A stretch of DNA of 64,000 nt from Clostridium sp. UBA701 (GTDB taxonomy: Bacteria > Bacillota > Clostridia > Clostridiales > Clostridiaceae): assembly GCA_002298125.1 (NCBI GenBank), contig DBMJ01000004.1, positions 1 through 64,000 on the forward strand. Reading direction: 5' to 3'. The notes under the pieces were generated by a model. That model was given only the letters and a program-made list of their open reading frames with translations, was not told where the DNA came from and searched no databases. Position numbers and translations under genes: made by a program. Every line of letters starts with the position of its first letter. Position 1 is the first letter of the stretch. This document shows positions 34,635-43,093 of this stretch, piece by piece.

Positions 34635-35741
34635 TTAGTAACCTCTGACTTTTCTTAATAGTCTATTAATAAATCCCCAATTAGAAACCTTATAATCTTC
34701 ATGCTTATGTTGGGGTTGCATCATAATCTTTTCAAATTCATCTCTTGACATATCTATACATTTTAAAATATAGTTGATATCCTTTTGAATCTGATCATCG
34801 TTATAAAGTGGTTTCTTTAACTCTTCTAATGCTTGATCCCTAGTAATTTGACCAGATATAATTAAGCTTGACAAATGAGATTTCCTTTTGTCCACATTAA
34901 ACTTTCTAGGTAAGTAATACACTTGTACAAACCTTGTCAAAATTGATTCATAATGTTTTCCATCATAATAATTGTAACCACAAAATTTATTTAACTCTGA
35001 TATAGCTCTGCTTTTATCATAGTCAATAAAATTAAGAGGCTTAATTTCGCTTATTTTAAATAATAATCTATTACTTATTCTTCTTTCAAAGCTAGAAATG
35101 ATCTGTAATTTATCTATTGGTTTTCTGCCAAATTTTTTATTAATATCAATAATATGAACTTTGTCTAAAGCATCATGAGTATTTCCCCTCTGTAAAATTG
35201 ACTCTAATGGGAAGTTTCCTCCAGAAAGCCAATACTTTGTGTTGTTCTCCCTAGCATGCTTATATAAGTATCCTATAATAAGATTGTCTTGCGGTATTGC
35301 TATATTAGGAACCCCTGCTCGAATAAATGCAGCAGTCAAATCATAAAACTGTTCCTTATCAGGTTTTTCCATTATTACATCTATGTTACATGCCTTTGAT
35401 AATTTGTTAATGTTATCAATTGCAATTGGTGAATCAAATCCATCATCAATATGAACCGCTAAAATTCTAAGTCCATATTCGTAACCCAAATATGCAAGAT
35501 ATGATGAATCAAGTCCCCCTGATAAACCCATAATACAATCATACTTTTTACCTTTTCCTTCTGTCTTAAGCATTGATATAGTGCTTTCTAGGCGTTTTTT
35601 ACCTTCTTTATTTGGGAAATATGTTTTAGGTTTAGCAATAATTACTTCATTGCAATAATTGCAATTGCCCATTTCATCAAAAACAATTGTATTGTCTGAA
35701 TAATTATCCATTACACATCTATTACATATTTTATAATCCAT
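34635..35741 (-). CDS. N-acetyl sugar amidotransferase (WbpG/WbuX/PseA family)
   Basis: ATP-dependent PP-loop enzyme of 368 residues that turns a sugar acetamido group into an acetamidino group using ammonia. A zinc-type Cys set is at the N-terminus (CNRC ... CNYC), and the PP-loop IMGLSGGLDSSYLAYLG lies at about residues 70-86. GVPNIAIPQDNLIIGYLY and LSGGNFPLESILQRG are family stretches. In known systems WbpG works with HisH2- and HisF2-like partners that supply ammonia; none is visible here. The ManNAc3NAcA made by the downstream genes is a plausible substrate. Confidence 0.88.
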   Translation of the reverse strand: MDYKICNRCVMDNYSDNTIVFDEMGNCNYCNEVIIAKPKTYFPNKEGKKRLESTISMLKTEGKGKKYDCIMGLSGGLDSSYLAYLGYEYGLRILAVHIDDGFDSPIAIDNINKLSKACNIDVIMEKPDKEQFYDLTAAFIRAGVPNIAIPQDNLIIGYLYKHARENNTKYWLSGGNFPLESILQRGNTHDALDKVHIIDINKKFGRKPIDKLQIISSFERRISNRLLFKISEIKPLNFIDYDKSRAISELNKFCGYNYYDGKHYESILTRFVQVYYLPRKFNVDKRKSHLSSLIISGQITRDQALEELKKPLYNDDQIQKDINYILKCIDMSRDEFEKIMMQPQHKHEDYKVSNWGFINRLLRKVRGY

Positions 35742-35935
35742 ATACCCATCTCCTCTTTAAATTAACACAAATAATTTCATTAAACGATCGTTTGTTTCTT
35801 TTTTTCATTTATATAATAACTTGCTTTATAAATTGAAGTACCACAACTGTCATAAAATGTATCATAATTAATCATCTATCTGTATTTTACTTAGCAAAGT
35901 ATAGAAAGTAATAGTCTTTCTAATATTCTATTTTA

Positions 35936-37036
35936 CTATTTATATATCTTACATAATATTTCCACATTATTTTCCCAGTAATATTTCTGTTTCACTTCTT
36001 TCATATTGTTTTTATAATAATCAATAATACTAGAGTTACTATTAACTTCCTGTAATATCTTTCTAATACTATTATTTAAATCATTAGAATCTATTACCCA
36101 TCCTAATTTTTCTATCTTTGTAATTTCTCCATATTCAGATATTTCATCTGCAATTATTGGTGTTTCAGTAATAACGCTTTCAAAAAATTTATTTGGAAGT
36201 GAAACCATTGAATCCTTCAATGGATAAATTAAATAAGTAATATCGATTCTTCTATATAATTCCTCTAAATGTTCGAGTTTATATTCTCCTATAAGCTCTA
36301 CCTTTGAATATCCCTTATTACTTATATACTCTTTAAGTTTGGTTAATTTCAACCCTTTTCCTGCAATCAAAATACTTATATTTTTAAAGTTATTTGCCTC
36401 ATCTATTAATACTTTCAACTCTTCATAATACCTTACTGAACCTATAAATCCTATTACAATATTCTGTCTCTCAACTTTGTTAATATTAGTTATAGCATTC
36501 TTTAAAGGTGCATTATTTACAATACTTATATTGTTCTTGTCATTATAGATTTTTTTCATATTAGGTGTAACAACAATATGATTGTCCACTTTATGTAATA
36601 GCTTTCTTTCTTTCAAAATTATAGCATTATATAAAATTTTATTAATAATTCCATTTCTGTTTTTATAGTATAAATAAAATAAGTCGTGTTCATCATATAC
36701 TAATTTAATAGCTTTATTATTTTTTTTAACCATATATCCAGTAAACAATCCATCAAAATCATGGCAATGGAGAGCATGGATTGTTTTATTGCTTAAATAT
36801 ATTTTAACTTCTTTTATAAACCTCAAATATCCTAATATTTGTTTATAACCTCCGCCATATTTCCCCTTGGAGAAAATCCTCTTAACTTTTATACCATCTA
36901 TTTCCTCCTCTTGTCTTTCTAGATATTTGCTTTCACGATCCCAACATATTATTTCCACATCATGTCCATTATCTACCAACGTTTTTGCTTCCTTATACAC
37001 CCTAGGATCAGGATCAAAGGAATTTGTTAGTATCAT
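35936..37036 (-). CDS. glycosyltransferase family 4
   Basis: GT-B fold enzyme of 366 residues. The N-terminus MILTNSFDPDPRVYKEAKTLVDNGHDVEIICWDRES is typical of GT4 enzymes of surface-glycan loci. IVIGFIGSVRYYEELKVLIDEA (about residue 195) starts the donor domain; VSLPNKFFESVITETPIIAD takes the place of the EX7E motif. The start ATG at 37036 lies nine bases after AAGGATG; upstream ATGs at 37048 and 37060 have no room for a ribosome site. Donor unknown. The 194 bases in front of the amidotransferase (35,742-35,935) hold no gene. Confidence 0.82.
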   Translation of the reverse strand: MILTNSFDPDPRVYKEAKTLVDNGHDVEIICWDRESKYLERQEEEIDGIKVKRIFSKGKYGGGYKQILGYLRFIKEVKIYLSNKTIHALHCHDFDGLFTGYMVKKNNKAIKLVYDEHDLFYLYYKNRNGIINKILYNAIILKERKLLHKVDNHIVVTPNMKKIYNDKNNISIVNNAPLKNAITNINKVERQNIVIGFIGSVRYYEELKVLIDEANNFKNISILIAGKGLKLTKLKEYISNKGYSKVELIGEYKLEHLEELYRRIDITYLIYPLKDSMVSLPNKFFESVITETPIIADEISEYGEITKIEKLGWVIDSNDLNNSIRKILQEVNSNSSIIDYYKNNMKEVKQKYYWENNVEILCKIYK

Positions 37037-37087
37037 TTTTATAATCATCCTTAATACCATCCTTTTTACGACTCATAATAATCGATT

Positions 37088-38296
37088 TCAGCACATATTT
37101 TTTATCATATTTATTATCACTTTGTAGCTTTCTTCTCTGTCAAAATATTTTTCAGCAAGAAATCTAGCATTTTTTGAATACTTTTTCATTAGATTCTTAT
37201 TACTTATCATATAAATAATTGCATTTATCAATGAGGTAACATCCCCAGATACGTAATTAATCCCAAGGTCTTTGTTGTTAACTAAATCGATAACTTCTTT
37301 TTCTTGACATGAATTTAATATTGGTAAAGCGGCTGATAAATAATCTCCTAATTTATTGGTTATGGTCTGTTTTGCAGTTCCCTTAATAGCATTTAATGCA
37401 ATATCAGACTCATTTAAAATAGCCATCATTTTTTCATACTCAATAAATCCATAAAAAAACACATTCACACCATATGTACCTAGTTCTTTTGATAATCTAA
37501 TTAAACTTTCTTCATCAGGTCCTGTTCCTAAAATATTTAGCTTGATATTATCGTATTGTCGTAACTGTGCAAATGCTTTTACTGCAGTCTGTATATCATA
37601 ACTATGGCTCAAAGTCCCTATATAAGTAATCCAAATGTCATCATTTTTTTCCTTCATTTCGCTTGTAATGCAGCAATAATCATTAAATTTCCCTAATTGA
37701 GCTCCAATATAAACTGGTATGAATTCTTTACACTTGGTTCCTTTAATATTAGCTCTTTGAACGTAAGTTTCAGAAACACCAAAAACCACATCAGCCATCT
37801 TATATATCCCATTGGCAAATTTAGTAAAAGGCCACATTAGTAATTTAGTCATGATATTTTCAGTATCAATAGCTGATGATACTGACTCGGGCCATGTGTC
37901 TTGTACATCAATTATAAATGGAATGCTATTATCTTTAGCATAATTCCCTGCAACATATGAAGCACTCATTGTGGGATATGCAGCATAAATCACATCCGGC
38001 TTTTCTGTTTTTTTAATTTCTTTATTAAGATTAATCGCAAACTTTATATGGCTCAATGCTCTTCTTACTGACACATTTTTATTATAACCTGGCTCATGAA
38101 TTAGTTTAACTTTAAAAGGATATTCATTTGATATTTTGCTTGATACATGTATTTTTTCTCTATGGCTAAAATTACTAGTAAAAAGAGTTACATCCATACC
38201 TTCATCATGAAGCCTATTAGCCAAATATTGAAACCTGTTTCTGGTTCCACTTTTTTCTATCTCAGAAAAAGGCGCTATAATCCATATCTTATCCAT
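37088..38296 (-). CDS. glycosyltransferase family 4 (WbuB-like)
   Basis: The 402-residue protein starts with KIWIIAPFSEIEKSGTRNRFQYLANRLHDEGMDVTLFTSNFSH and has PFIIDVQDTWPES (about residue 128), VFGVSETYV and WITYIGTLSHSYDIQTAVKAF (about 220). This combination is usual in WbuB-type enzymes that add the second sugar onto a lipid-linked amino sugar. It follows the diNAcBac genes directly, consistent with acting first after the PglC-like step. ATG start with AAGGAG. Confidence 0.85.
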   Translation of the reverse strand: MDKIWIIAPFSEIEKSGTRNRFQYLANRLHDEGMDVTLFTSNFSHREKIHVSSKISNEYPFKVKLIHEPGYNKNVSVRRALSHIKFAINLNKEIKKTEKPDVIYAAYPTMSASYVAGNYAKDNSIPFIIDVQDTWPESVSSAIDTENIMTKLLMWPFTKFANGIYKMADVVFGVSETYVQRANIKGTKCKEFIPVYIGAQLGKFNDYCCITSEMKEKNDDIWITYIGTLSHSYDIQTAVKAFAQLRQYDNIKLNILGTGPDEESLIRLSKELGTYGVNVFFYGFIEYEKMMAILNESDIALNAIKGTAKQTITNKLGDYLSAALPILNSCQEKEVIDLVNNKDLGINYVSGDVTSLINAIIYMISNKNLMKKYSKNARFLAEKYFDREESYKVIINMIKNMC

Positions 38297-38317
38297 TATA
38301 AAAGAGCTCCTTTATTA

Positions 38318-39496
38318 TTAAAAAAGTTTTTTGTTTGTTTCTAACTGTTTAATAACTATCCTAACCTCTTCTTCACTCAAATTACTACTACATGGTACAT
38401 TAATAAGATTTTTCTCGTAGAACTGTGCCTTAGTAATTCTATACCCTTGATTATCCAAATAAGGTTTCTGTTTATGCACCAATCCCCATAATGGTCTTGT
38501 TTGGATATTATTATCATTAAGCTTCCTTAGTAATTCGTCCCTATTCATGCCATACTTCTCTTTATCTACGATAATAGAATAGAACCAATGGTTTGCCCTT
38601 GTATCTGTTCTAAATGGCAATAATGTAAGTCCTTCTATGTTATCTAAAGCTTCTTTATAAAGATTATAGTTTTTAATCTTAGTTTCAATAAAACCCTCAA
38701 GTCTATCTATCTGGTCTGTGCCAAATGATGCCTGTATATTTGTCATTCTATAGTTATATCCAACTTCATCATGAATAAAATAAAGTGGATCTGTTTTGGC
38801 TTGTATACTAAGGAATGCTACTCTATCGAGTAACTCCTGTTTATTTGATACAACCATCCCACCACCACCTGTTGTAATAATTTTATTTGCATTGAAAGAA
38901 TATACGCCTATATCTCCAATGGTTCCACAATGTCTGCCAGCATATTTTCCCTTAAGATAATAAGATCCTAGTGCTTCAGTAGCATCCTCTATAAGCTTCA
39001 AATTATATTTTTCTTTGATAATCGTCAGTTTTTCCATATTAACTGGATTACCAAAAACATGAACAACTATAATCCCTTTTATAGTTTTATTAGTTCTTTT
39101 GTTGATAACTTTTCCATCTATATAATTACATTCTTTTTCTATGAATTCTTCAAGCTTATCTGTGTCCATATTGAGAGTATCATCACAATCCATAAATATT
39201 GGTTCTGCTCCCACATATCTTACTGGATTAACGGCTGCTATAAAAGTCAATGTTGGAACTATTACTTCATCTCCCGCCCCAATACCTAAAACCATTAAAG
39301 CAAGGTGTAATCCTGCAGTACCGCTCTGACAGGATATGGCCCTACCTACTTTTACATGTTTTGCTATTTTATCTTCAAAATCCGAAATAAATCTACCTCC
39401 AGTGGATACCCATCCTGTTTCTATGGTTTCTTTCACATTTTTTAAGATATCTAATGACAGATTTGGTACGGAAAGAGGTATAATTTTATTATTCAT
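38318..39496 (-). CDS. UDP-4-keto-sugar aminotransferase (PglE/LegC-like)
   Basis: DegT-family PLP enzyme of 392 residues. Family stretches: SVPNLSLDILKNVKETIETGWVSTGG, CQSGTAGLHLALMVLGIGAGDEVIVPTLTFIAAVNPVRYVGAEPIFMD, EDATEALGS and FNANKIITTGGGGMVV, where the Lys binds PLP. The protein looks closest to LegC/PglE enzymes that aminate C4 of UDP-4-keto-6-deoxy-GlcNAc. Preceded by the PglD-like acetyltransferase and PglF-like dehydratase genes. The start ATG at 39496 is nine bases after GGAGTG; TTG at 39502 is less likely. Confidence 0.87.
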   Translation of the reverse strand: MNNKIIPLSVPNLSLDILKNVKETIETGWVSTGGRFISDFEDKIAKHVKVGRAISCQSGTAGLHLALMVLGIGAGDEVIVPTLTFIAAVNPVRYVGAEPIFMDCDDTLNMDTDKLEEFIEKECNYIDGKVINKRTNKTIKGIIVVHVFGNPVNMEKLTIIKEKYNLKLIEDATEALGSYYLKGKYAGRHCGTIGDIGVYSFNANKIITTGGGGMVVSNKQELLDRVAFLSIQAKTDPLYFIHDEVGYNYRMTNIQASFGTDQIDRLEGFIETKIKNYNLYKEALDNIEGLTLLPFRTDTRANHWFYSIIVDKEKYGMNRDELLRKLNDNNIQTRPLWGLVHKQKPYLDNQGYRITKAQFYEKNLINVPCSSNLSEEEVRIVIKQLETNKKLF

Positions 39497-39502
39497 TTTC
39501 AA

Positions 39503-40132
39503 TCACTCCAAGCTACTTTTTATAATTGCTGGAACTCCTGCAATCATAACATTGTCAGGCACATTTTTAGTAACCGTTGCTCCTGCCGCAACAATTGCAT
39601 TCTTTCCTATTAATATCTTGTTTACAATACTTGAACCAATGCATACCCAGCTACAGTTATCTATAGTTACAAACCCTCCAATATGCACTCCAGGTGATAT
39701 GTGTACACCGTCCTTTAAAATACAATCATGATCGATACTTGAAGAAGTATTTATAATACATCCTCTTCCAATAATTGTGTTTGAATTGATTACTACTCCA
39801 GCCATAACAACAGTTCCTATGTCAATCAACGTATTATTACTTATGGATGTAAATGGATGAATAAGTGTTGGAATAGTCAATCCATTTTTCAACAAATCGT
39901 CAATTAACTCTGCTCTAAACTTGTTATTACCTATTGCTACAAAAGCACACTCAAATTCAGCTTTGTAAAATATGTAATCTCTTAGACCACCAAGAACCTT
40001 ATACCCATTTACTTCCTTAAGGTTCTTATTATCATCAAGAAAAACAATTTCATCCCACTTACTCATCAAAGCTGCTATCTCTGCAACCACTTTCCCATGG
40101 CCACCTGCACCTAATATCATTAATTTTGCCAT
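39503..40132 (-). CDS. sugar N-acetyltransferase (PglD/NeuD-like)
   Basis: Two-domain acetyltransferase of 209 residues: a Rossmann-like N-terminal part (MAKLMILGAGGHGKVVAEIAAL) that binds the UDP-sugar, and a left-handed beta-helix (ISNNTLIDIGTVVMAGVVINSNTIIGRGCIIN). SSIDHDCILKDGVHISPGVHIGG carries the catalytic His of the NeuD/PglD family. It should acetylate the C4 amino group to complete UDP-diNAcBac. Start ATG at 40132 with GGTGAT just upstream; a GTG at 40144 overlapping the previous stop is the alternative. Confidence 0.86.
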   Translation of the reverse strand: MAKLMILGAGGHGKVVAEIAALMSKWDEIVFLDDNKNLKEVNGYKVLGGLRDYIFYKAEFECAFVAIGNNKFRAELIDDLLKNGLTIPTLIHPFTSISNNTLIDIGTVVMAGVVINSNTIIGRGCIINTSSSIDHDCILKDGVHISPGVHIGGFVTIDNCSWVCIGSSIVNKILIGKNAIVAAGATVTKNVPDNVMIAGVPAIIKSSLE

Positions 40133-40143
40133 TCTAATCACCA

Positions 40144-40770
40144 CTAACTCTGAGTAGATTTGTTTGCACAGCCAGTAAAATACGGCATCGTATCTCCTTT
40201 AGAATTATTAATACCTTTTCTATTTATTACATTAAAAATTGTCATACAAAATATTTTAAAATCCAATCCAAAATTTATATGATCCACATACCAAACATCA
40301 TATTTAAACTTGTCTTCCCAATCTATTGTATTTCTTCCATTCACTTGTGCCCACCCTGATATTCCAGGTGTTAGCTCGTGTCTTCTCATTTGTTCTGGCG
40401 AATAATGGTCTAAATATTGAACCAATAATGGTCTGGGTCCTATAAAACTCATCTCACCACGCAATATATTAAAGAGCTGTGGAAGTTCATCAATACTTGT
40501 CTTTCTTAAGAATGAACCCACCTTTGTCATTCTCTCCATATCAGAAAGTTGTCTTCCATTCGTTTCTACTTCAACTTTCATAGTTCTAAATTTATTGACA
40601 ATAAATATTTTTGCATTTTTTCCTGGACGTTTCTGTATAAATAATACTGGTCCTTTGGATTCTAATTTGATAGCAATAGCTACTATCATCATGAGAGGAG
40701 ATGTAATCACAATAAGAATAAATGCAAAAATAAAGTCTAATATTCTCTTCACAGTAATATATGGTTTCAT
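40144..40770 (-). CDS. initiating phosphoglycosyl transferase (PglC-like)
   Basis: Transfers the first sugar-phosphate to undecaprenyl phosphate on the inner face of the membrane. The 208 residues form the minimal monotopic type: one N-terminal re-entrant membrane helix (FIFAFILIVITSPLMMIVAIAIKLESKGPVLFIQKRPGKN), the catalytic Asp-Glu in TSIDELPQLFNILRGEMSFIGPRPLL (about residues 115-140), and ELTPGISGWAQVNGRNTIDWEDKF. It lies inside the diNAcBac gene set, which suggests UDP-diNAcBac as donor. ATG start with AAGGAGAG. Confidence 0.9.
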   Translation of the reverse strand: MKPYITVKRILDFIFAFILIVITSPLMMIVAIAIKLESKGPVLFIQKRPGKNAKIFIVNKFRTMKVEVETNGRQLSDMERMTKVGSFLRKTSIDELPQLFNILRGEMSFIGPRPLLVQYLDHYSPEQMRRHELTPGISGWAQVNGRNTIDWEDKFKYDVWYVDHINFGLDFKIFCMTIFNVINRKGINNSKGDTMPYFTGCANKSTQS

Positions 40771-40785
40771 AAATAGCTACTCTCC

Positions 40786-42672
40786 TTACCCTATAGACTG
40801 CTTTGCATCTTCCTTTGCAGCTGCCACTTCCTCTATTACATGTCTATCTCTCCTATAGGTTGGTACCATTTCCTCTACCATCTTTATAACCTGCTCTTTG
40901 CTGCAATTTTCAATTGTAAAGCGCATCTCTTCAAGCTTCTTCTTCAGCACTGTCATATCACTAAAGGTTGGACGTCCTACAAATATCTTATCATGCTCTG
41001 TATCCTGTAGCCCTTCCTCATCCATAAGCAGCTCCTCATAGAGTTTTTCTCCAGGTCTTAGTCCTGTAACCTCAATTTTTATATCTACATTTGGCTTGTA
41101 GCCTGATAGTCTTATTAAATCACAGGCTAGGTCATATATTTTTATGGGCTTGCCCATATCCAGAACAAATATCTCTCCGCCTCTTGCAAAGGCTGCTGCC
41201 TGCAGCACCAGCTGTGAGGCCTCAGGAATGGTCATAAAATATCTGGTCACATTCTTATGAGTTACAGTTACTGGTCCTCCCTTTGCTATCTGCTTCTTAA
41301 ATAGTGGAATGACAGAGCCGTTACTGCCCAGCACATTTCCAAAGCGCACTGCCACAAAATGTGTTTTACTCTTCTTATCCATAGCTTGTACTATCATTTC
41401 ACAAATTCTCTTGGTAGCCCCCATGATATTTGTAGGGTTAACTGCCTTATCTGTGGAAATCATAACAAACCTCTCCACTCCATATTTATCTGCACATTCT
41501 GCTGCGTTTAAGGTTCCAAACACATTGTTTTTTACTGCTTCTGAAGGACAATCCTCCATGAGAGGCACATGCTTGTGTGCTGCTGCATGAAATACCACCT
41601 GTGGCCTATTGTCGTTAAACACCTGCTCTAAGCGCTTTCTGTCCCTTACTGATGCCATTGCCACCTTCAAATTAAGCTCGGGATAGCTATAAAGTAGTTC
41701 CTGTTGAAGCTCATAGGCATTATTCTCATAGAAATCTAGTATTATAAGCCTGCTTGGCGCGTATCTTGCAATTTGCCTGCAGAGCTCCGACCCTATGGAG
41801 CCCCCTCCCCCTGTTACCATTACTACCTTATTACTTATGTATTCCCTTATTCCCTTGGTATCTAAGCTTATTGGGTCTCTTCCAAGCAGATCCTCTATTT
41901 CTACATCCTTTACCTTCTTTAAGCTTACATCACCGTTTATTATCTCCTTCATGCCTGGAACGTGTTTTATTTTACAGCCTGTCCTTTTACAAATACTTAG
42001 TATTTCATTCATATTTACTACATCAATAGAAGGTATGGCTATAATAATTGTATCTACACTCATAACATTGCAAATTTTAGTAATCATTGTTCTGTTTCCC
42101 ATGACCTTTATGCCATGTATGCGCTTTCCTAGCTTATCTGGATTATCATCAATAAGTGCCACTGGAGCATATTTCATCTCAGCCTTACTTACCATTTCCT
42201 TGATAATAAGAGCCGCTGCTTCCCCTGCTCCAATAATCATAACCCTGCTGTTTATATTTTTGTATTTGCCCTTCTTTACAGTAAGAAATAATATCCTTCT
42301 ATAAACCCTATAACTTATCCTAAGCCCTAAAACCAAAAGACAGGATAGGATAATAGACACCACCATGATATTAAAAGGAATTGGTGCAGACCAATGCTTT
42401 AATAGAAAATACCCAATGCTGCCCGCAGACATATTAGCAAATATCCCTAATAAAAATTCTTCTGTACCTGCATATTCCCAAAGGCTATCGTATAGCCTAA
42501 ATATGTAAAAACATGTTATATACACTGCACAAATAATTAAGTCGTTTTGTAGATACTGCTTGCCATTAAACACTGTATAGCCTGGCCTTACCAAGAGTTC
42601 AGAGAAAATAAAAGCCGTACTTATTAATAGACAATCTACCAGCATAAGTATTAGTTGTCTAAACCTCTTCAA
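40786..42672 (-). CDS. UDP-N-acetylglucosamine 4,6-dehydratase (PglF/CapD-like)
   Basis: Membrane-bound dehydratase of 628 residues: four N-terminal membrane segments, a first Rossmann domain (VMIIGAGEAAALIIKEM), and a catalytic short-chain dehydrogenase domain with VMVTGGGGSIGSELCRQIA (about residue 286). STDKAVNPTNIMGATKR (about 417-433) has Met where short-chain dehydrogenases have Tyr, as in the PglF/FlaA1 family. It makes UDP-4-keto-6-deoxy-GlcNAc. The start is TTG at 42672 because the GGGAGGGG ribosome site lies seven bases upstream, overlapping an upstream ATG at 42687. First gene of the long minus-strand block. Confidence 0.9.
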   Translation of the reverse strand: MKRFRQLILMLVDCLLISTAFIFSELLVRPGYTVFNGKQYLQNDLIICAVYITCFYIFRLYDSLWEYAGTEEFLLGIFANMSAGSIGYFLLKHWSAPIPFNIMVVSIILSCLLVLGLRISYRVYRRILFLTVKKGKYKNINSRVMIIGAGEAAALIIKEMVSKAEMKYAPVALIDDNPDKLGKRIHGIKVMGNRTMITKICNVMSVDTIIIAIPSIDVVNMNEILSICKRTGCKIKHVPGMKEIINGDVSLKKVKDVEIEDLLGRDPISLDTKGIREYISNKVVMVTGGGGSIGSELCRQIARYAPSRLIILDFYENNAYELQQELLYSYPELNLKVAMASVRDRKRLEQVFNDNRPQVVFHAAAHKHVPLMEDCPSEAVKNNVFGTLNAAECADKYGVERFVMISTDKAVNPTNIMGATKRICEMIVQAMDKKSKTHFVAVRFGNVLGSNGSVIPLFKKQIAKGGPVTVTHKNVTRYFMTIPEASQLVLQAAAFARGGEIFVLDMGKPIKIYDLACDLIRLSGYKPNVDIKIEVTGLRPGEKLYEELLMDEEGLQDTEHDKIFVGRPTFSDMTVLKKKLEEMRFTIENCSKEQVIKMVEEMVPTYRRDRHVIEEVAAAKEDAKQSIG

Positions 42673-42687
42673 GTTTACCCCTCCCAT

Positions 42688-43093
42688 AAAAAAATGCTCT
42701 TAACTTTTTTGGGTTAACAGTCATATCAAATGAAACTACTAAATATATTTTGGAAAACAACTCCTTACACGCTTCAAGAAAATGCTTGTAACTTAAACAT
42801 CATTTGTAATAATTTTTATTTTTCTTTTATATATAATCAAAAAATAATTTACTTATTAAATTCATATACGTTTATTATTCTACATTTTGTATACATTTCC
42901 TCCCCCTAAATGACAGTTTTATTTTTGTTTATAAAAAATTAATAACATGCAGAATGAAAATTTAAATATAACTATAATCTATTATAAAAAAAGAGTTGTA
43001 CCATAAAAAGTACAACTCTTGCAAATATATACATAGTTCTATTTAAAATTACATAAATGTTTAGGAATTTATATTTTTCTGCAATTTCCATGG
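42688..43093. other. intergenic region upstream of the polysaccharide block
   Basis: About 400 bases of very A/T-rich sequence. It holds the terminator of the LCP gene at 42985-43022 and must contain the promoter of the PglF-led block, which I could not place with confidence. A very short reading frame at 42849-42896 was judged not to be a gene. Confidence 0.5.
42985..43022 (-). terminator. terminator of the LCP gene at 43094
   Basis: AAGAGTTGTAC and GTACAACTCTT pair in an 11-bp stem, and the minus strand continues with TTTTTTTATAAT. Confidence 0.9.

Noticed and set aside
38318..40132. Legionaminic or pseudaminic acid pathway suggested by the LegC- and NeuD-like proteins
   Set aside because: No NeuB-like synthase, CMP transferase or NeuC-type hydrolyzing epimerase is in the block; a PglC-like transferase beside them fits diNAcBac better.
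41754..42304. Long plus-strand reading frames opposite the PglF-like gene
   Set aside because: They lie wholly inside a clear coding gene on the other strand, have low-complexity hydrophobic composition and lack ribosome sites.
42849..42896. Fifteen-codon reading frame (MYTKCRIINVYEFNK) behind a GGGGGAGG stretch upstream of the PglF-like gene
   Set aside because: The ribosome-like site is only two bases from the ATG, too close to work well, and the peptide has no attenuator-like codon bias or following terminator.
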